NCBI RefSeq assembly: GCF_017255185.1
Contig: NZ_JAFKCZ010000022.1
Span: 1 to 64,000 of the forward strand
Direction: 5' to 3'
Source: Parahaliea mediterranea
GTDB taxonomy: Bacteria; Pseudomonadota; Gammaproteobacteria; Pseudomonadales; Halieaceae
Length of the DNA: 64,000 nucleotides
Shown here: positions 51,487-59,979 of the stretch, in pieces
Numbering within the stretch: position 1 is the first letter of the stretch
How the letters are laid out: the number at the start of each line of letters is the position of its first letter
The notes under the pieces: model-generated
Database searches by the model: none
Told to the model about the DNA's origin: nothing
The model's input: the letters and a program-made list of their open reading frames with translations, nothing else
Position numbers and translations under genes: made by a program

Positions 51487-53394
51487 ATGAGCCAGTACAC
51501 TTCCGAAGACATCGAAGTCCTTACCGGACTTGAGCCGGTGCGCAAGCGCCCCGGCATGTACACCGACACCAGCCGCCCCAACCACCTCGCCCAGGAGGTT
51601 ATCGACAACAGTGTCGACGAGGCCCTGGCCGGTCACGCCGACCGCATCGACGTGGTGCTGTTCAAGGACGGCAGCATCTCGGTCACCGACAACGGCCGCG
51701 GCATGCCGGTGGACATGCACCCCGGGCAGGGCCGCCCGGGGGTGGAGGTGATCCTGTCGACCCTGCACGCCGGCGGCAAGTTCTCCAACAAGAACTACCA
51801 GTTCAGCGGCGGCCTTCACGGCGTGGGCGTATCGGTGGTCAACGCCCTGTCCAGCGAGCTGGAGGTGATGATCCGCCGCGACGGCAGCGTGCACCGCATG
51901 ACCTTCTCCGGCGGTGACAAGACCTCCGAGCTAGAGGTCGTCGACAGCTGCGGCAAGCGCAACACCGGCACCGCCATCCGCTTTACCCCGGATGCGCGCT
52001 ACTTCGACTCGGTGAATTTCTCGGTATCGCGCATGCGTCACGTGCTGCGGGCCAAGGCCGTGCTGTGCCCGGGCCTGCGGGTGACCTTTCGCGACGAGAG
52101 AAAGGGCAGCGCCGGCGGCCAGGTAGAAAGCGACGAGTGGTACTACGAGGACGGCCTCACCGACTACCTGGCCGACGCCACCCGCGAGTATCCCTGCCTG
52201 CCCGAGCAGCCCTTTACCGGCAGTTTCAGCAGCTCCAGCGAGGGCGTGGAGTGGGCCGTGCAGTGGCTGCCCGAGGGCGGCGAGGTGGTCGCCGAGTCCT
52301 ACGTCAACCTGATTCCCACCGCCCAGGGCGGCACTCACGTCAACGGCCTGCGCACCGGATTGCTGGACGCCATGCGCGACTTCTGCGAGCTGCGCAACCT
52401 GCTGCCGCGGGGCGTGCGCCTGACCCCGGACGATATCTGGGAGCGCTGCTGCTACATCCTCTCGTCCAAGCTGGAGGACCCGCAGTTCTCCGGCCAAACC
52501 AAGGAGCGCCTGTCTTCCCGGGAGGCCGCGGCCTTTGTCTCCGGGGTGGCCAAGGATGCCTTCAGCCTGTGGCTCAACCAGCACACCGAGGAGGCGGAGC
52601 GGCTGGCGGAACTGTGCATCAGCAACGCCCAGAGCCGCCTGCGCTCGGCCAAGAAGGTCACCCGCAAGAAAGTCACCTCGGGGCCGGCCCTGCCCGGCAA
52701 GCTGGCGGACTGTTCCGGCGAGGACCCGAGCCGCGGCGAACTGTTCCTGGTGGAGGGCGATTCGGCGGGGGGCTCCGCCAAGCAGGCCCGGGACCGGGAG
52801 TTCCAGGCTATCCTGCCCCTGCGCGGCAAGATCCTCAACACCTGGGAGGTGGACTCCCAGGAGATCCTCGCCTCCCAGGAGGTGCATAACATCTCCGTCG
52901 CCCTGGGTATCGACCCGGCCAGCGACGACCTGACCGGCCTGCGCTACCACAAGGTGTGTATCCTGGCGGACGCCGACTCCGACGGCCTACACATCGCCAC
53001 CCTGATCTGCGCCCTCTTTGTGCGCCACTTCCGCGCGCTGGTGGCGGCGGGGCATGTCTACGTGGCCATGCCGCCGCTGTACCGCATCGACGTGGGCAAG
53101 GAGGTCTACTACGCCCTCGACGAGGCGGAAAAGCAGGGCGTGCTGGACCGCATCGAGGCGGAGAAGAAAAAGGGCAAGGTCAACGTCCAGCGCTTCAAGG
53201 GCCTGGGCGAGATGAACCCCATCCAGCTGCGCGAGACCACCATGGACCCGGACACCCGGCGCCTGGTGCGCCTGGTGGTGGATCCCGGCGACGAGACCAA
53301 CAACATGCTGGACATGCTGCTGGCCAAGAAGCGCGCCTCCGACCGCAAGGCCTGGCTGGAGAGCAAGGGCGACCTGGCCGACCTGGCGATCTAG
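51487..53394 (+). CDS. parE: DNA topoisomerase IV subunit B
   Basis: GHKL ATPase subunit of the chromosome decatenase. 635 residues, near E. coli ParE (630). The ATP site has EVIDNSVDEALAG, TDNGRGMPV and GGLHGVGVSVVNALSS; the TOPRIM domain has LVEGDSAGGSAKQARD and LADADSDGLHIATL. The ATG at 51487 starts MSQYTSEDIEVL; a GTG at 51481 is two codons longer. No strong ribosome site is seen. parC is not in the window. Confidence 0.97.
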   Translation: MSQYTSEDIEVLTGLEPVRKRPGMYTDTSRPNHLAQEVIDNSVDEALAGHADRIDVVLFKDGSISVTDNGRGMPVDMHPGQGRPGVEVILSTLHAGGKFSNKNYQFSGGLHGVGVSVVNALSSELEVMIRRDGSVHRMTFSGGDKTSELEVVDSCGKRNTGTAIRFTPDARYFDSVNFSVSRMRHVLRAKAVLCPGLRVTFRDERKGSAGGQVESDEWYYEDGLTDYLADATREYPCLPEQPFTGSFSSSSEGVEWAVQWLPEGGEVVAESYVNLIPTAQGGTHVNGLRTGLLDAMRDFCELRNLLPRGVRLTPDDIWERCCYILSSKLEDPQFSGQTKERLSSREAAAFVSGVAKDAFSLWLNQHTEEAERLAELCISNAQSRLRSAKKVTRKKVTSGPALPGKLADCSGEDPSRGELFLVEGDSAGGSAKQARDREFQAILPLRGKILNTWEVDSQEILASQEVHNISVALGIDPASDDLTGLRYHKVCILADADSDGLHIATLICALFVRHFRALVAAGHVYVAMPPLYRIDVGKEVYYALDEAEKQGVLDRIEAEKKKGKVNVQRFKGLGEMNPIQLRETTMDPDTRRLVRLVVDPGDETNNMLDMLLAKKRASDRKAWLESKGDLADLAI

Positions 53395-53418
53395 GCGTCG
53401 CGGGGAGAGCGCGGGCCG

Positions 53419-54078
53419 TCAGGGTTTCGGGTCGAGATACTCGGGCAGGAAAGTGCGGGCGTAGGCGACCCTGGCGCGGCGCGCCTGCTCTTCCAGTTCC
53501 TCGGTGATGATCCCGTGGCGGTGTACCGACAGTGCCCAGATCGAATCGTTGATTGCCAGGAGTTCGGTCAGGCGGTTCACCAGATTGGGAAACTCCGGCA
53601 GTTGGAAAACGTTCCGCAACTCCTCTGCTCCCCGGGTCGCGAAGCGCCTGTCGAACTCCATGTCCCGCGCCCGCAAAGCGGCCGATAGGCCGGACCCCAG
53701 TAGCAGTTTGCGGGCCGCGGGGGTTTCGTTGTACAGGTCCCGCGCGGCTTTGAAGCGATAGTCAAGGAGCGTCTGCCATGACCGCTTCGCCTCTTCCGGC
53801 GGCGCTTCCTGGGAGCCGATAAAGACAGCGTTGAGCCGCTCCGCCAGGGCCAGGAATACGCAGTCCGTGTCCGGGAAAAAATGATAAACCGACTGCGCGG
53901 ATACGCCCGCTTCCTTGGCGATCGAATAGATACTCAACTCGCTTGGTTCCTGCCCGGCAAGTAGCCGGTCCGTCGCGTCCAGGATTGCTTCGAAACGTTC
54001 CTTGCCGCGCTTTTGCGTGGGGCGGCGGATCGTGGGTGCGCGGTCTTCCCGGGTGTTCACGTTGGTCAGTGGCTGCAT
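53419..54078 (-). CDS. TetR/AcrR-family transcriptional repressor
   Basis: 219 residues. The N-terminal helix-turn-helix (about 25-72: RFEAILDATDRLLAG, YSIAKEAGVSAQSVYHFFPD) is followed by a helical ligand domain of about 140 residues. It is divergent from the TonB receptor at 54411, and a perfect palindrome lies 82 bases upstream of its start. It most likely senses the imported substrate or a product and represses the five-gene operon. The length is typical. Confidence 0.9.
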   Translation of the reverse strand: MQPLTNVNTREDRAPTIRRPTQKRGKERFEAILDATDRLLAGQEPSELSIYSIAKEAGVSAQSVYHFFPDTDCVFLALAERLNAVFIGSQEAPPEEAKRSWQTLLDYRFKAARDLYNETPAARKLLLGSGLSAALRARDMEFDRRFATRGAEELRNVFQLPEFPNLVNRLTELLAINDSIWALSVHRHGIITEELEEQARRARVAYARTFLPEYLDPKP

Positions 54079-54410
54079 GCGGCGTCTACTACGTTTGCGA
54101 GATGTATCGTTCCTTGGGCTCGGGGCGGCATGGCCGCGCCGTGCGAGGGCGCATCAAATACCGATAAATATCGGTTTAAGTATGGGCTCAGGCGCGGCGG
54201 TGTCAACTTTGCATGCGACTTGTGCCCGTGCAAGCCATGCAAAAGCGTGGCGGATAGGGGCTGTCCGTGCGTTCATCGGCCCTGTCTCGCTCCCAAGAGC
54301 CACTTTACGGATATATATCAATTAATGGGCGGTCAGTATTGACATGGATGCCGGTTTTCGTGCATTTTGCCTATATATATCCGAATAAATCACAATCTTG
54401 GGAGAAACGT
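54079..54410. promoter_or_regulatory. Divergent control region, TetR gene / TonB receptor operon
   Basis: ACCGATA-AA-TATCGGT (54160-54175) is a perfect 7-bp palindrome and the best TetR operator candidate. For the operon, a perfect -35 TTGACA lies at 54339-54344; a weak -10 (CATTTT) is at 54363-54368. A half-palindrome GTCA-n4-TGAC (54332-54343) overlaps the -35 and could be a second site. CGGATATATAT (54308-54318) and its inverse (54373-54383) flank the promoter. This stretch is much more A/T-rich than the surroundings. Confidence 0.6.
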
Positions 54411-56660
54411 ATGGCAGGGGAAGGCGGTATGCAGCGTAGAAAAATGGTGGGCGTGACGACGGGCTTGTGCGCCTTGTCGGCTGCTTTTTCCGCGTGCGCG
54501 CAGGCACAGGGCGGCGGGCTGCGGCTCCTGGAAGAGGTCGTCGTTACCGCGCAGAAGCGCGCTGAAAACTCCCAGGATGTGCCCATCACCATGACCGCGT
54601 TCAGCGGCGACGATATGATCGGCCTGGGTTTGTCCGAAACCAGCGAGCTGGGCCAGTTCATTCCGGGGTTGGAGCTTTCCACGACGAGCGGGGAAGGCTC
54701 TCAGTTGATCATATTTCTCCGCGGCGCGGGGCTGAACGATTTCAACACCAATAATGCCGGCCCGATCGGTATTTATACCGACGAGGTCTATATCAGCTCG
54801 CCGATCCTGACGTCGTTCCAGTTTTTCGACTCCGAGCGTCTGGAAATTCTCAAGGGGCCACAGGGCACGCTCTACGGCCGCAATACCACTGGCGGCGCGG
54901 TGAAGTTTATTTCCAATAAACCCGGTGACGAGTTCGAGTTCAAGGCGCGAGCCAGCTATGGCCGGTTTGATAGCCGGGACCTGGAAGTCGCGGTGTCCGG
55001 CCCGGTAAGCGACAAGGTGAGCGCGCGTGTCGCGTTCAAGAAAGCCGATTCGGCGGGGTACATCAAAAACCGCGTGACCGGCGGCAGGGATAATGGCACC
55101 GATACGCTTGCGTGGCGCGGGACCGTCGATATTGATGTCACCGACAACTTCTTCCTGCGCGCCAACATTCACGGCGCCACGTCGGACAGCGAGGGCTTCA
55201 GCTTTAACCATCTGGGGGTGCTGCCCGGCGGTGTGGACGCGCTTGGCTATTCCGGCCCGGACGACGAGTTTACCGGTGAGTACAACGAAGACAACCAGAA
55301 TGATCTGGATTCGATCGGCGGCTATATAGAAGCCCGACTGGAGCTCGATACCGTCTCTATCACCTCGATATCGGCTTTTGACGGCGTCGATAGCCTCGTG
55401 GATGAAGAAACCGACGCATCGCCCCTGTCGTTGATATCCATTGACTACGGTGTTGAATCAGAGACCTTCAGCCAGGAACTGCGAGTGAGCGGTGAATCCG
55501 GCTCCGTTGAATGGCTCGTGGGTGGCTTCTACCTGAAGGAGGACCTCGATCAGGACCAGACCGTGGATCTGTTCGGAGAACTGCGCGGGCTTACCGGCGG
55601 AGTGTCCGACCCGTTCGGTTGGGCAACGGGTGGCGCGCCTGTCCTGTTCGCGCGCACGCTGAATGCCCAGGAGTCGGAAAGTTTCGCCGTTTTTTCACAG
55701 GCCGATATCGCGCTCACCGACCGCCTTACACTGACCCTTGGCGGCCGTTACACCGACGAAAGCCGGACGTTTGATGCCTCCACCAGGCTCGAGGATGAGG
55801 TGCTGTTTGGCGCGGGGGGGCTGGTGATTTATGACTTTGACGGACTGAAGCTCGATGACGACGCTTTCTCCTGGCGCGCGGGGCTGGACTTCGCGGCGAC
55901 GGACAATGTGCTTGTCTATGCCAGTGTCGCGAGCGGCTTCAAAAGCGGCGGATTCAATGGCGGTTTTCTGTCGCTCGATGCCGCGGAAGCGGCCGTTCAG
56001 CTGGAGCCGTACGAACCGGAGTACCTGACCGCGTATGAGATCGGCGTCAAGTCGGATCTCTTCGATAACAGCCTCAGGTTGAACGCGGCGCTGTTCCTGA
56101 ACGACTTTTCCGATCTCCAGGTATTCACGCTGGTGAACACCGAAACGCTGCCGATACAGGTGCTGGACAACGCCAGTAGCGCCCAGGTGGTCGGGCTGGA
56201 ATTCGATATCACCTACTATCCGACTGACAATCTTCTCGTGAGCGTGTCGGGGGCGTTGCTCGACAGCGAACTGAAAGACTTTGTCAGCGATGAAGGCCTC
56301 GACTTCTCCGGCAACGAACTGGCGCGGACGCCGGACACGTCGGTCACCGGCCTGATTCGTTATGACCATGAACTGTCCGACTACGGCAACCTGTACGCAC
56401 AGGCTTCGGCGGCCTATAAAAGCTCGGTTTTCTTCTCCACTGAAAACAACCCGCTTATTGCGCAGGATGGCTACACGCTGGTGAATGCCAGGGTCGGTTA
56501 TCAGCACAGCTCGCACAACTGGGAGCTTGCGCTCTTCGTCAATAATCTTGGAAACGAAACCTACTTCACGAATGCAACGGATTTGTCCGATTTTGGCCTG
56601 ATTCCCCGATTTGTCGGAATGCCCCGTATGTGGGGCGTGGAATTGGCGGTGAACTTCTGA
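54411..56660 (+). CDS. TonB-dependent receptor of the TetR-linked operon
   Basis: 749-residue outer-membrane receptor. After the leader (KMVGVTTGLCALSAAFSACA, cut near AQA) comes the TonB-box region LEEVVVTAQKRAENSQDVP. The plug has GPIGIYTDEVYISSP and ERLEILKGPQGTLYGRNTTG, then the barrel ends in the aromatic GVELAVNF. There is no STN domain. This class in marine and sphingomonad-like bacteria imports varied hydrophobic or plant-derived compounds. The ATG has GGGAG six bases upstream. Confidence 0.93.
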   Translation: MAGEGGMQRRKMVGVTTGLCALSAAFSACAQAQGGGLRLLEEVVVTAQKRAENSQDVPITMTAFSGDDMIGLGLSETSELGQFIPGLELSTTSGEGSQLIIFLRGAGLNDFNTNNAGPIGIYTDEVYISSPILTSFQFFDSERLEILKGPQGTLYGRNTTGGAVKFISNKPGDEFEFKARASYGRFDSRDLEVAVSGPVSDKVSARVAFKKADSAGYIKNRVTGGRDNGTDTLAWRGTVDIDVTDNFFLRANIHGATSDSEGFSFNHLGVLPGGVDALGYSGPDDEFTGEYNEDNQNDLDSIGGYIEARLELDTVSITSISAFDGVDSLVDEETDASPLSLISIDYGVESETFSQELRVSGESGSVEWLVGGFYLKEDLDQDQTVDLFGELRGLTGGVSDPFGWATGGAPVLFARTLNAQESESFAVFSQADIALTDRLTLTLGGRYTDESRTFDASTRLEDEVLFGAGGLVIYDFDGLKLDDDAFSWRAGLDFAATDNVLVYASVASGFKSGGFNGGFLSLDAAEAAVQLEPYEPEYLTAYEIGVKSDLFDNSLRLNAALFLNDFSDLQVFTLVNTETLPIQVLDNASSAQVVGLEFDITYYPTDNLLVSVSGALLDSELKDFVSDEGLDFSGNELARTPDTSVTGLIRYDHELSDYGNLYAQASAAYKSSVFFSTENNPLIAQDGYTLVNARVGYQHSSHNWELALFVNNLGNETYFTNATDLSDFGLIPRFVGMPRMWGVELAVNF

Positions 56661-56805
56661 ACAGGGACGAGCCGTGCCGCGTTTGACCGAAGGGAAAACG
56701 CGGCGCATCAAGTTCCGCAACCCGCCGTCGATGTCCGGTAACCCAGGTTCCGGCTTGCGCAGTTCGGGTTGAAACAGGCGTTGATGAATACCTTGCGGAG
56801 ATACC

Positions 56806-57237
56806 GTGCATAAACAACGAGCCGTCGAAGACAAACCGGGCGCAAAATGGCCGCGGCTGCTGACAAGCGCCTTCGTGGCGTTTTTCCTGGCCGCGTGTGA
56901 CGAGCAGGAGGTGCTCGAGGAGGGCGCGTACTCGGTGCCGGATCCAACACGGGCAGTGATCGACTACGCTGAATCCGCCCTGCCCGCGGACGCGAATCTT
57001 GCGTCGATCTACGAGCGCTCGTGTTTCACCTGCCATTCGAGGGCGGGTTCGGGCGCGCCGTTGACGGGGCACGCGCGGGACTGGGAGGCGAGGGCCGGAA
57101 AGGGCGGCCTGGATAAACTGCTTCGCTCCACCAAGCAGGGCTTGAACGCCATGCCCGCCATGGGGCTCTGTTTTGATTGCAGCGATAGCGAGTTGATCGC
57201 CATCATCGAATTCATGGCGAGGGATGCGGCCGAATGA
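56806..57237 (+). CDS. c-type cytochrome lipoprotein (c5-like)
   Basis: 143 residues. Membrane leader and lipobox LAAC (Cys31) suggest anchoring in the inner or outer membrane facing the periplasm. One haem site SCFTCH (Cys73, Cys76, His77) is present. The axial Met lies in NAMPAMG, next to a Cys pair (122/125, LCFDC) of the kind that forms a disulfide in cytochrome c5. GTG at 56806 follows GCGGAG by five bases. It overlaps the flavoenzyme start (ATGA), so it is the likely electron acceptor for it. Confidence 0.88.
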   Translation: MHKQRAVEDKPGAKWPRLLTSAFVAFFLAACDEQEVLEEGAYSVPDPTRAVIDYAESALPADANLASIYERSCFTCHSRAGSGAPLTGHARDWEARAGKGGLDKLLRSTKQGLNAMPAMGLCFDCSDSELIAIIEFMARDAAE

Positions 57238-58652
57238 GCGTAACACGAAGAAAGGCAATCATCGCCGGCGCAATTGGCGCGGCGTTTGTTGGAGTTCCGG
57301 CCGCACGGCATGCCGCCTGGAGCCTGCGCGATTTTGAACGGGACAACTGGAGCGAGGAAAACACCGCGCGGCAATCGGACCAGCGAACCTGGCAGAACTG
57401 GTCGGGCCTGCAGAGATCGCATCCGCGGGAGTTCTTCAGCCCCGGGAGCGAAGACGAACTGGCAGACTTCATGGCTCGCGCCCGGGGCCTGATCAGGCCG
57501 GTTGGCAGCGGGCATTCCTTTACGCCCCTGGTAAACTCCGACGGCGCGATCGTCGATATAAGCCGCCTGCAGGGTTTGCTGTCGCACAACCCCGAAGCGG
57601 GCACGGCGACCTTTGCCGCGGGCACCCGTTTGCGCCGGGCCGCGCAACTCAGCGACCCGCTGAACCTGGCGTTCATGAACCTGCCCGACATCGACACGCA
57701 GACGCTTGCCGGCGGCTATGCAACGGCCACGCACGGCACCGGGCGCGATATTCCCGCCATTCATGCCGACATTGTTGGGTTCCGGTTGGTAACGCCGCGC
57801 GGAGAGGTCGTGGACGTCTCCGCCGGGAGAGACGATGAGCTGCTGCGTGCCGGGCAGGTGTCTCTCGGCGCGCTTGGCGTCATCACGCAGTACACGTTGA
57901 AGCTCCGGCCGTCATACCGGCTCCACCGGCGCGTGTGGGTCGAGCGCATAGACAGTTTGCTGGATCGCGCGGAAGAACTCGCCAGGGTTCACCGGAATTT
58001 CGAGTTTTTCTACGCTCCCCACACCGGCTACGCAATAGCGCTGTCCCATGACGAAACCGACCAGCCGGTGGGTGAACGTCCCGGCGGCCAGGATGACGAG
58101 TTCCTGGCCGGCATGCGCGACATGCGCGACAGGTTCGGCTGGTCGAGCTGGATAAGGCGCCGGATTGCGGACGCGGCCTTTCCAAAGGGGGAGATCGAGA
58201 ACTTCGTGGATGTCTCCTGGAAGCTTCTCGCGACTTCACGGCCTGTTCGTTTCAATGAAAGCGAATATCATGTGCCTGAGGAAAATGGCCTGAAGGCAGT
58301 GCGAGAGACCATAGAGAAGCTGGAATCGCGCAACGATACCTTTTTTCCCGTGGAGGTTCGGTTTGTTCGCGGTGACGATGCCTGGCTCAGTCCGTTCTGG
58401 CATGGGCAGGATGTCTCCATTGCAATACACGCCAGTGTGGACGAGCCCTGTGACTATCTGGTCGAGGACTTCGAACCGATGTTCCGCCGCTACGGCGGAC
58501 GCCCCCACTGGGGCAAGTTGCATGGCCTGGGCGCGCGGGATTTTACCGAACTCTATCCGCGCATGAATGACTTCAGGGCCCTGCAGAAAGAACTCGATCC
58601 AAGCGGGAAGATGTTGAACGCGCATCTGCGCCAGATACTGGAGGTATCATGA
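57234..58652 (+). CDS. Tat-exported FAD oxidoreductase (ALO/VAO family)
   Basis: 472 residues. A twin-arginine leader (TRRKAIIAGAIGAAF) sends the folded flavoprotein to the periplasm. The FAD domain has GSGHSFTPL with His94, the position of the covalent flavin link in this family, and ATATHGTGRDIPA. The C-terminal D-arabinono-1,4-lactone-oxidase domain is seen in GGRPHWGKLHGLG and the last LDPSGKMLNAHLRQIL. Relatives oxidise lactones, alditols and other hydroxyl compounds. The coupled cytochrome suggests dehydrogenase rather than oxidase use. Confidence 0.85.
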   Translation: MSVTRRKAIIAGAIGAAFVGVPAARHAAWSLRDFERDNWSEENTARQSDQRTWQNWSGLQRSHPREFFSPGSEDELADFMARARGLIRPVGSGHSFTPLVNSDGAIVDISRLQGLLSHNPEAGTATFAAGTRLRRAAQLSDPLNLAFMNLPDIDTQTLAGGYATATHGTGRDIPAIHADIVGFRLVTPRGEVVDVSAGRDDELLRAGQVSLGALGVITQYTLKLRPSYRLHRRVWVERIDSLLDRAEELARVHRNFEFFYAPHTGYAIALSHDETDQPVGERPGGQDDEFLAGMRDMRDRFGWSSWIRRRIADAAFPKGEIENFVDVSWKLLATSRPVRFNESEYHVPEENGLKAVRETIEKLESRNDTFFPVEVRFVRGDDAWLSPFWHGQDVSIAIHASVDEPCDYLVEDFEPMFRRYGGRPHWGKLHGLGARDFTELYPRMNDFRALQKELDPSGKMLNAHLRQILEVS

Positions 58653-59965
58653 GCGATAGGGGGCAGGCGGCTTCGGCGGCGGGAAAACGAGCGCTGCTGA
58701 CGCGGCGAAATATGCTGATAACCGGCGTTGGCATGGTTGGAGCAGGCCTGCTCGCGGCGCGAAAAGCGGATGTCAGCGGCCCGCGGGACGATTATTTTAT
58801 CGGTCTTGAAAAGGCCTTGAAAAGCGCTGGGATCGCGACCCCCACGCTTGTCGTCGATCGCGCGCGCCTGGACGCCAACATTGCAGCCTTGATGGAGTCC
58901 CTGCCGCCGGGCATGGGATACCGGATCGTAGCCAAGTCCCTGCCGTCGCTGGATTTGATCGCGTACATACGTGCGCAAACCGGTAGCTCTCGAATCATGA
59001 CCTTCAATTTGCCGATGCTGGAGGCGCTGTCGCAGGCGATGCCCGATGCCGACCAGCTTATCGGCAAGCCCCTTCCCGCCGGCGCCGCGCGGGCATATAT
59101 GCATTCCGGACGCTTCACCGCCGACGTTCGCTCCAAAGTCCAGTGGCTTGTCGATAGCCCGAGCCGGCTGCGGGAATACGCCGATATCGCACACGGCATG
59201 AACGAACCCATTCGGGTGAATATCGAACTCGATGTCGGGCTTCACCGCGGCGGGGTGGTACCAGGCGAGGCGCTTGCCTCAATGCTGCGAGCGATCTCGG
59301 CCGATGAGCTGCTGACCTTTTCCGGTTTCATGGGCTACGAGCCACACGTGGCGGCCATCCCCGACTTCGGGGGTCTGCGGGACAGACAGCTTCGAAAAGC
59401 CTGGAACACCTACCAGGGCGCGCTCGATGCCGCGCGGGAAATACTCGGCGCGGGCGCTGTTGAGCGGGCGACGCGAAACGCCGCCGGCAGCCCGACCTAC
59501 GGTTTCTATGAAGACACCCGGATCGCGAATGAAGTGGCCGTGGGTACCGCTCTGGTCAAACCCAGCCACTACGACATGGATACACTGACGCATCACGTGC
59601 CGGCGAGCTTTATCGCCTCGCCCGTCATCAAGAGCTTCAACGAAACGCGCATACCCGGGCTGGAAATGCTGGACGGCGTCAAACGCGCCTTCAATCCCAA
59701 TCTGGATCACACGGTTTTCATCTACGGCGGTAACTGGTTGGCGGACCCGGTGGATCCGCCCGGTCTGCGTTACAACCCGACCTACGGCCGTTCTTCCAAC
59801 CAGGAGATGCTGAACGGCGGCAGTGCCATCGATTTGGCGGTGGATGATTTCGTGTTTTTCCGGCCACAGCAGAGCGAAGCCGTCTTTCTTCAGTTCGGCG
59901 ATATCGCGGTCTACGAGGACGGCAAGATTACCGATTTCTGGCCGGTCTTTCCGGCATCGGCATAG
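58649..59965 (+). CDS. Tat-exported fold-III PLP enzyme (DSD1/D-threonine aldolase-like)
   Basis: 438 residues with a twin-arginine leader (TRRNMLITGVGMVGAGLL). The alanine-racemase-like barrel starts TPTLVVDRARLDANIA; Lys96 in RIVAKSLPS is the likely PLP lysine. The beta-domain shows the family GD-V pattern (AVDDFVFFRPQQSE; FWPVF). D-serine dehydratases and D-threonine aldolases bind a metal through a His and a Cys in a P-x-H-x-C segment. Here it reads PQQSE (406-410), so those ligands appear to be missing. It may have altered chemistry. GGAGG precedes the ATG. Confidence 0.83.
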   Translation: MSDRGQAASAAGKRALLTRRNMLITGVGMVGAGLLAARKADVSGPRDDYFIGLEKALKSAGIATPTLVVDRARLDANIAALMESLPPGMGYRIVAKSLPSLDLIAYIRAQTGSSRIMTFNLPMLEALSQAMPDADQLIGKPLPAGAARAYMHSGRFTADVRSKVQWLVDSPSRLREYADIAHGMNEPIRVNIELDVGLHRGGVVPGEALASMLRAISADELLTFSGFMGYEPHVAAIPDFGGLRDRQLRKAWNTYQGALDAAREILGAGAVERATRNAAGSPTYGFYEDTRIANEVAVGTALVKPSHYDMDTLTHHVPASFIASPVIKSFNETRIPGLEMLDGVKRAFNPNLDHTVFIYGGNWLADPVDPPGLRYNPTYGRSSNQEMLNGGSAIDLAVDDFVFFRPQQSEAVFLQFGDIAVYEDGKITDFWPVFPASA

Positions 59966-59979
59966 CGGAATAGTCGCGT

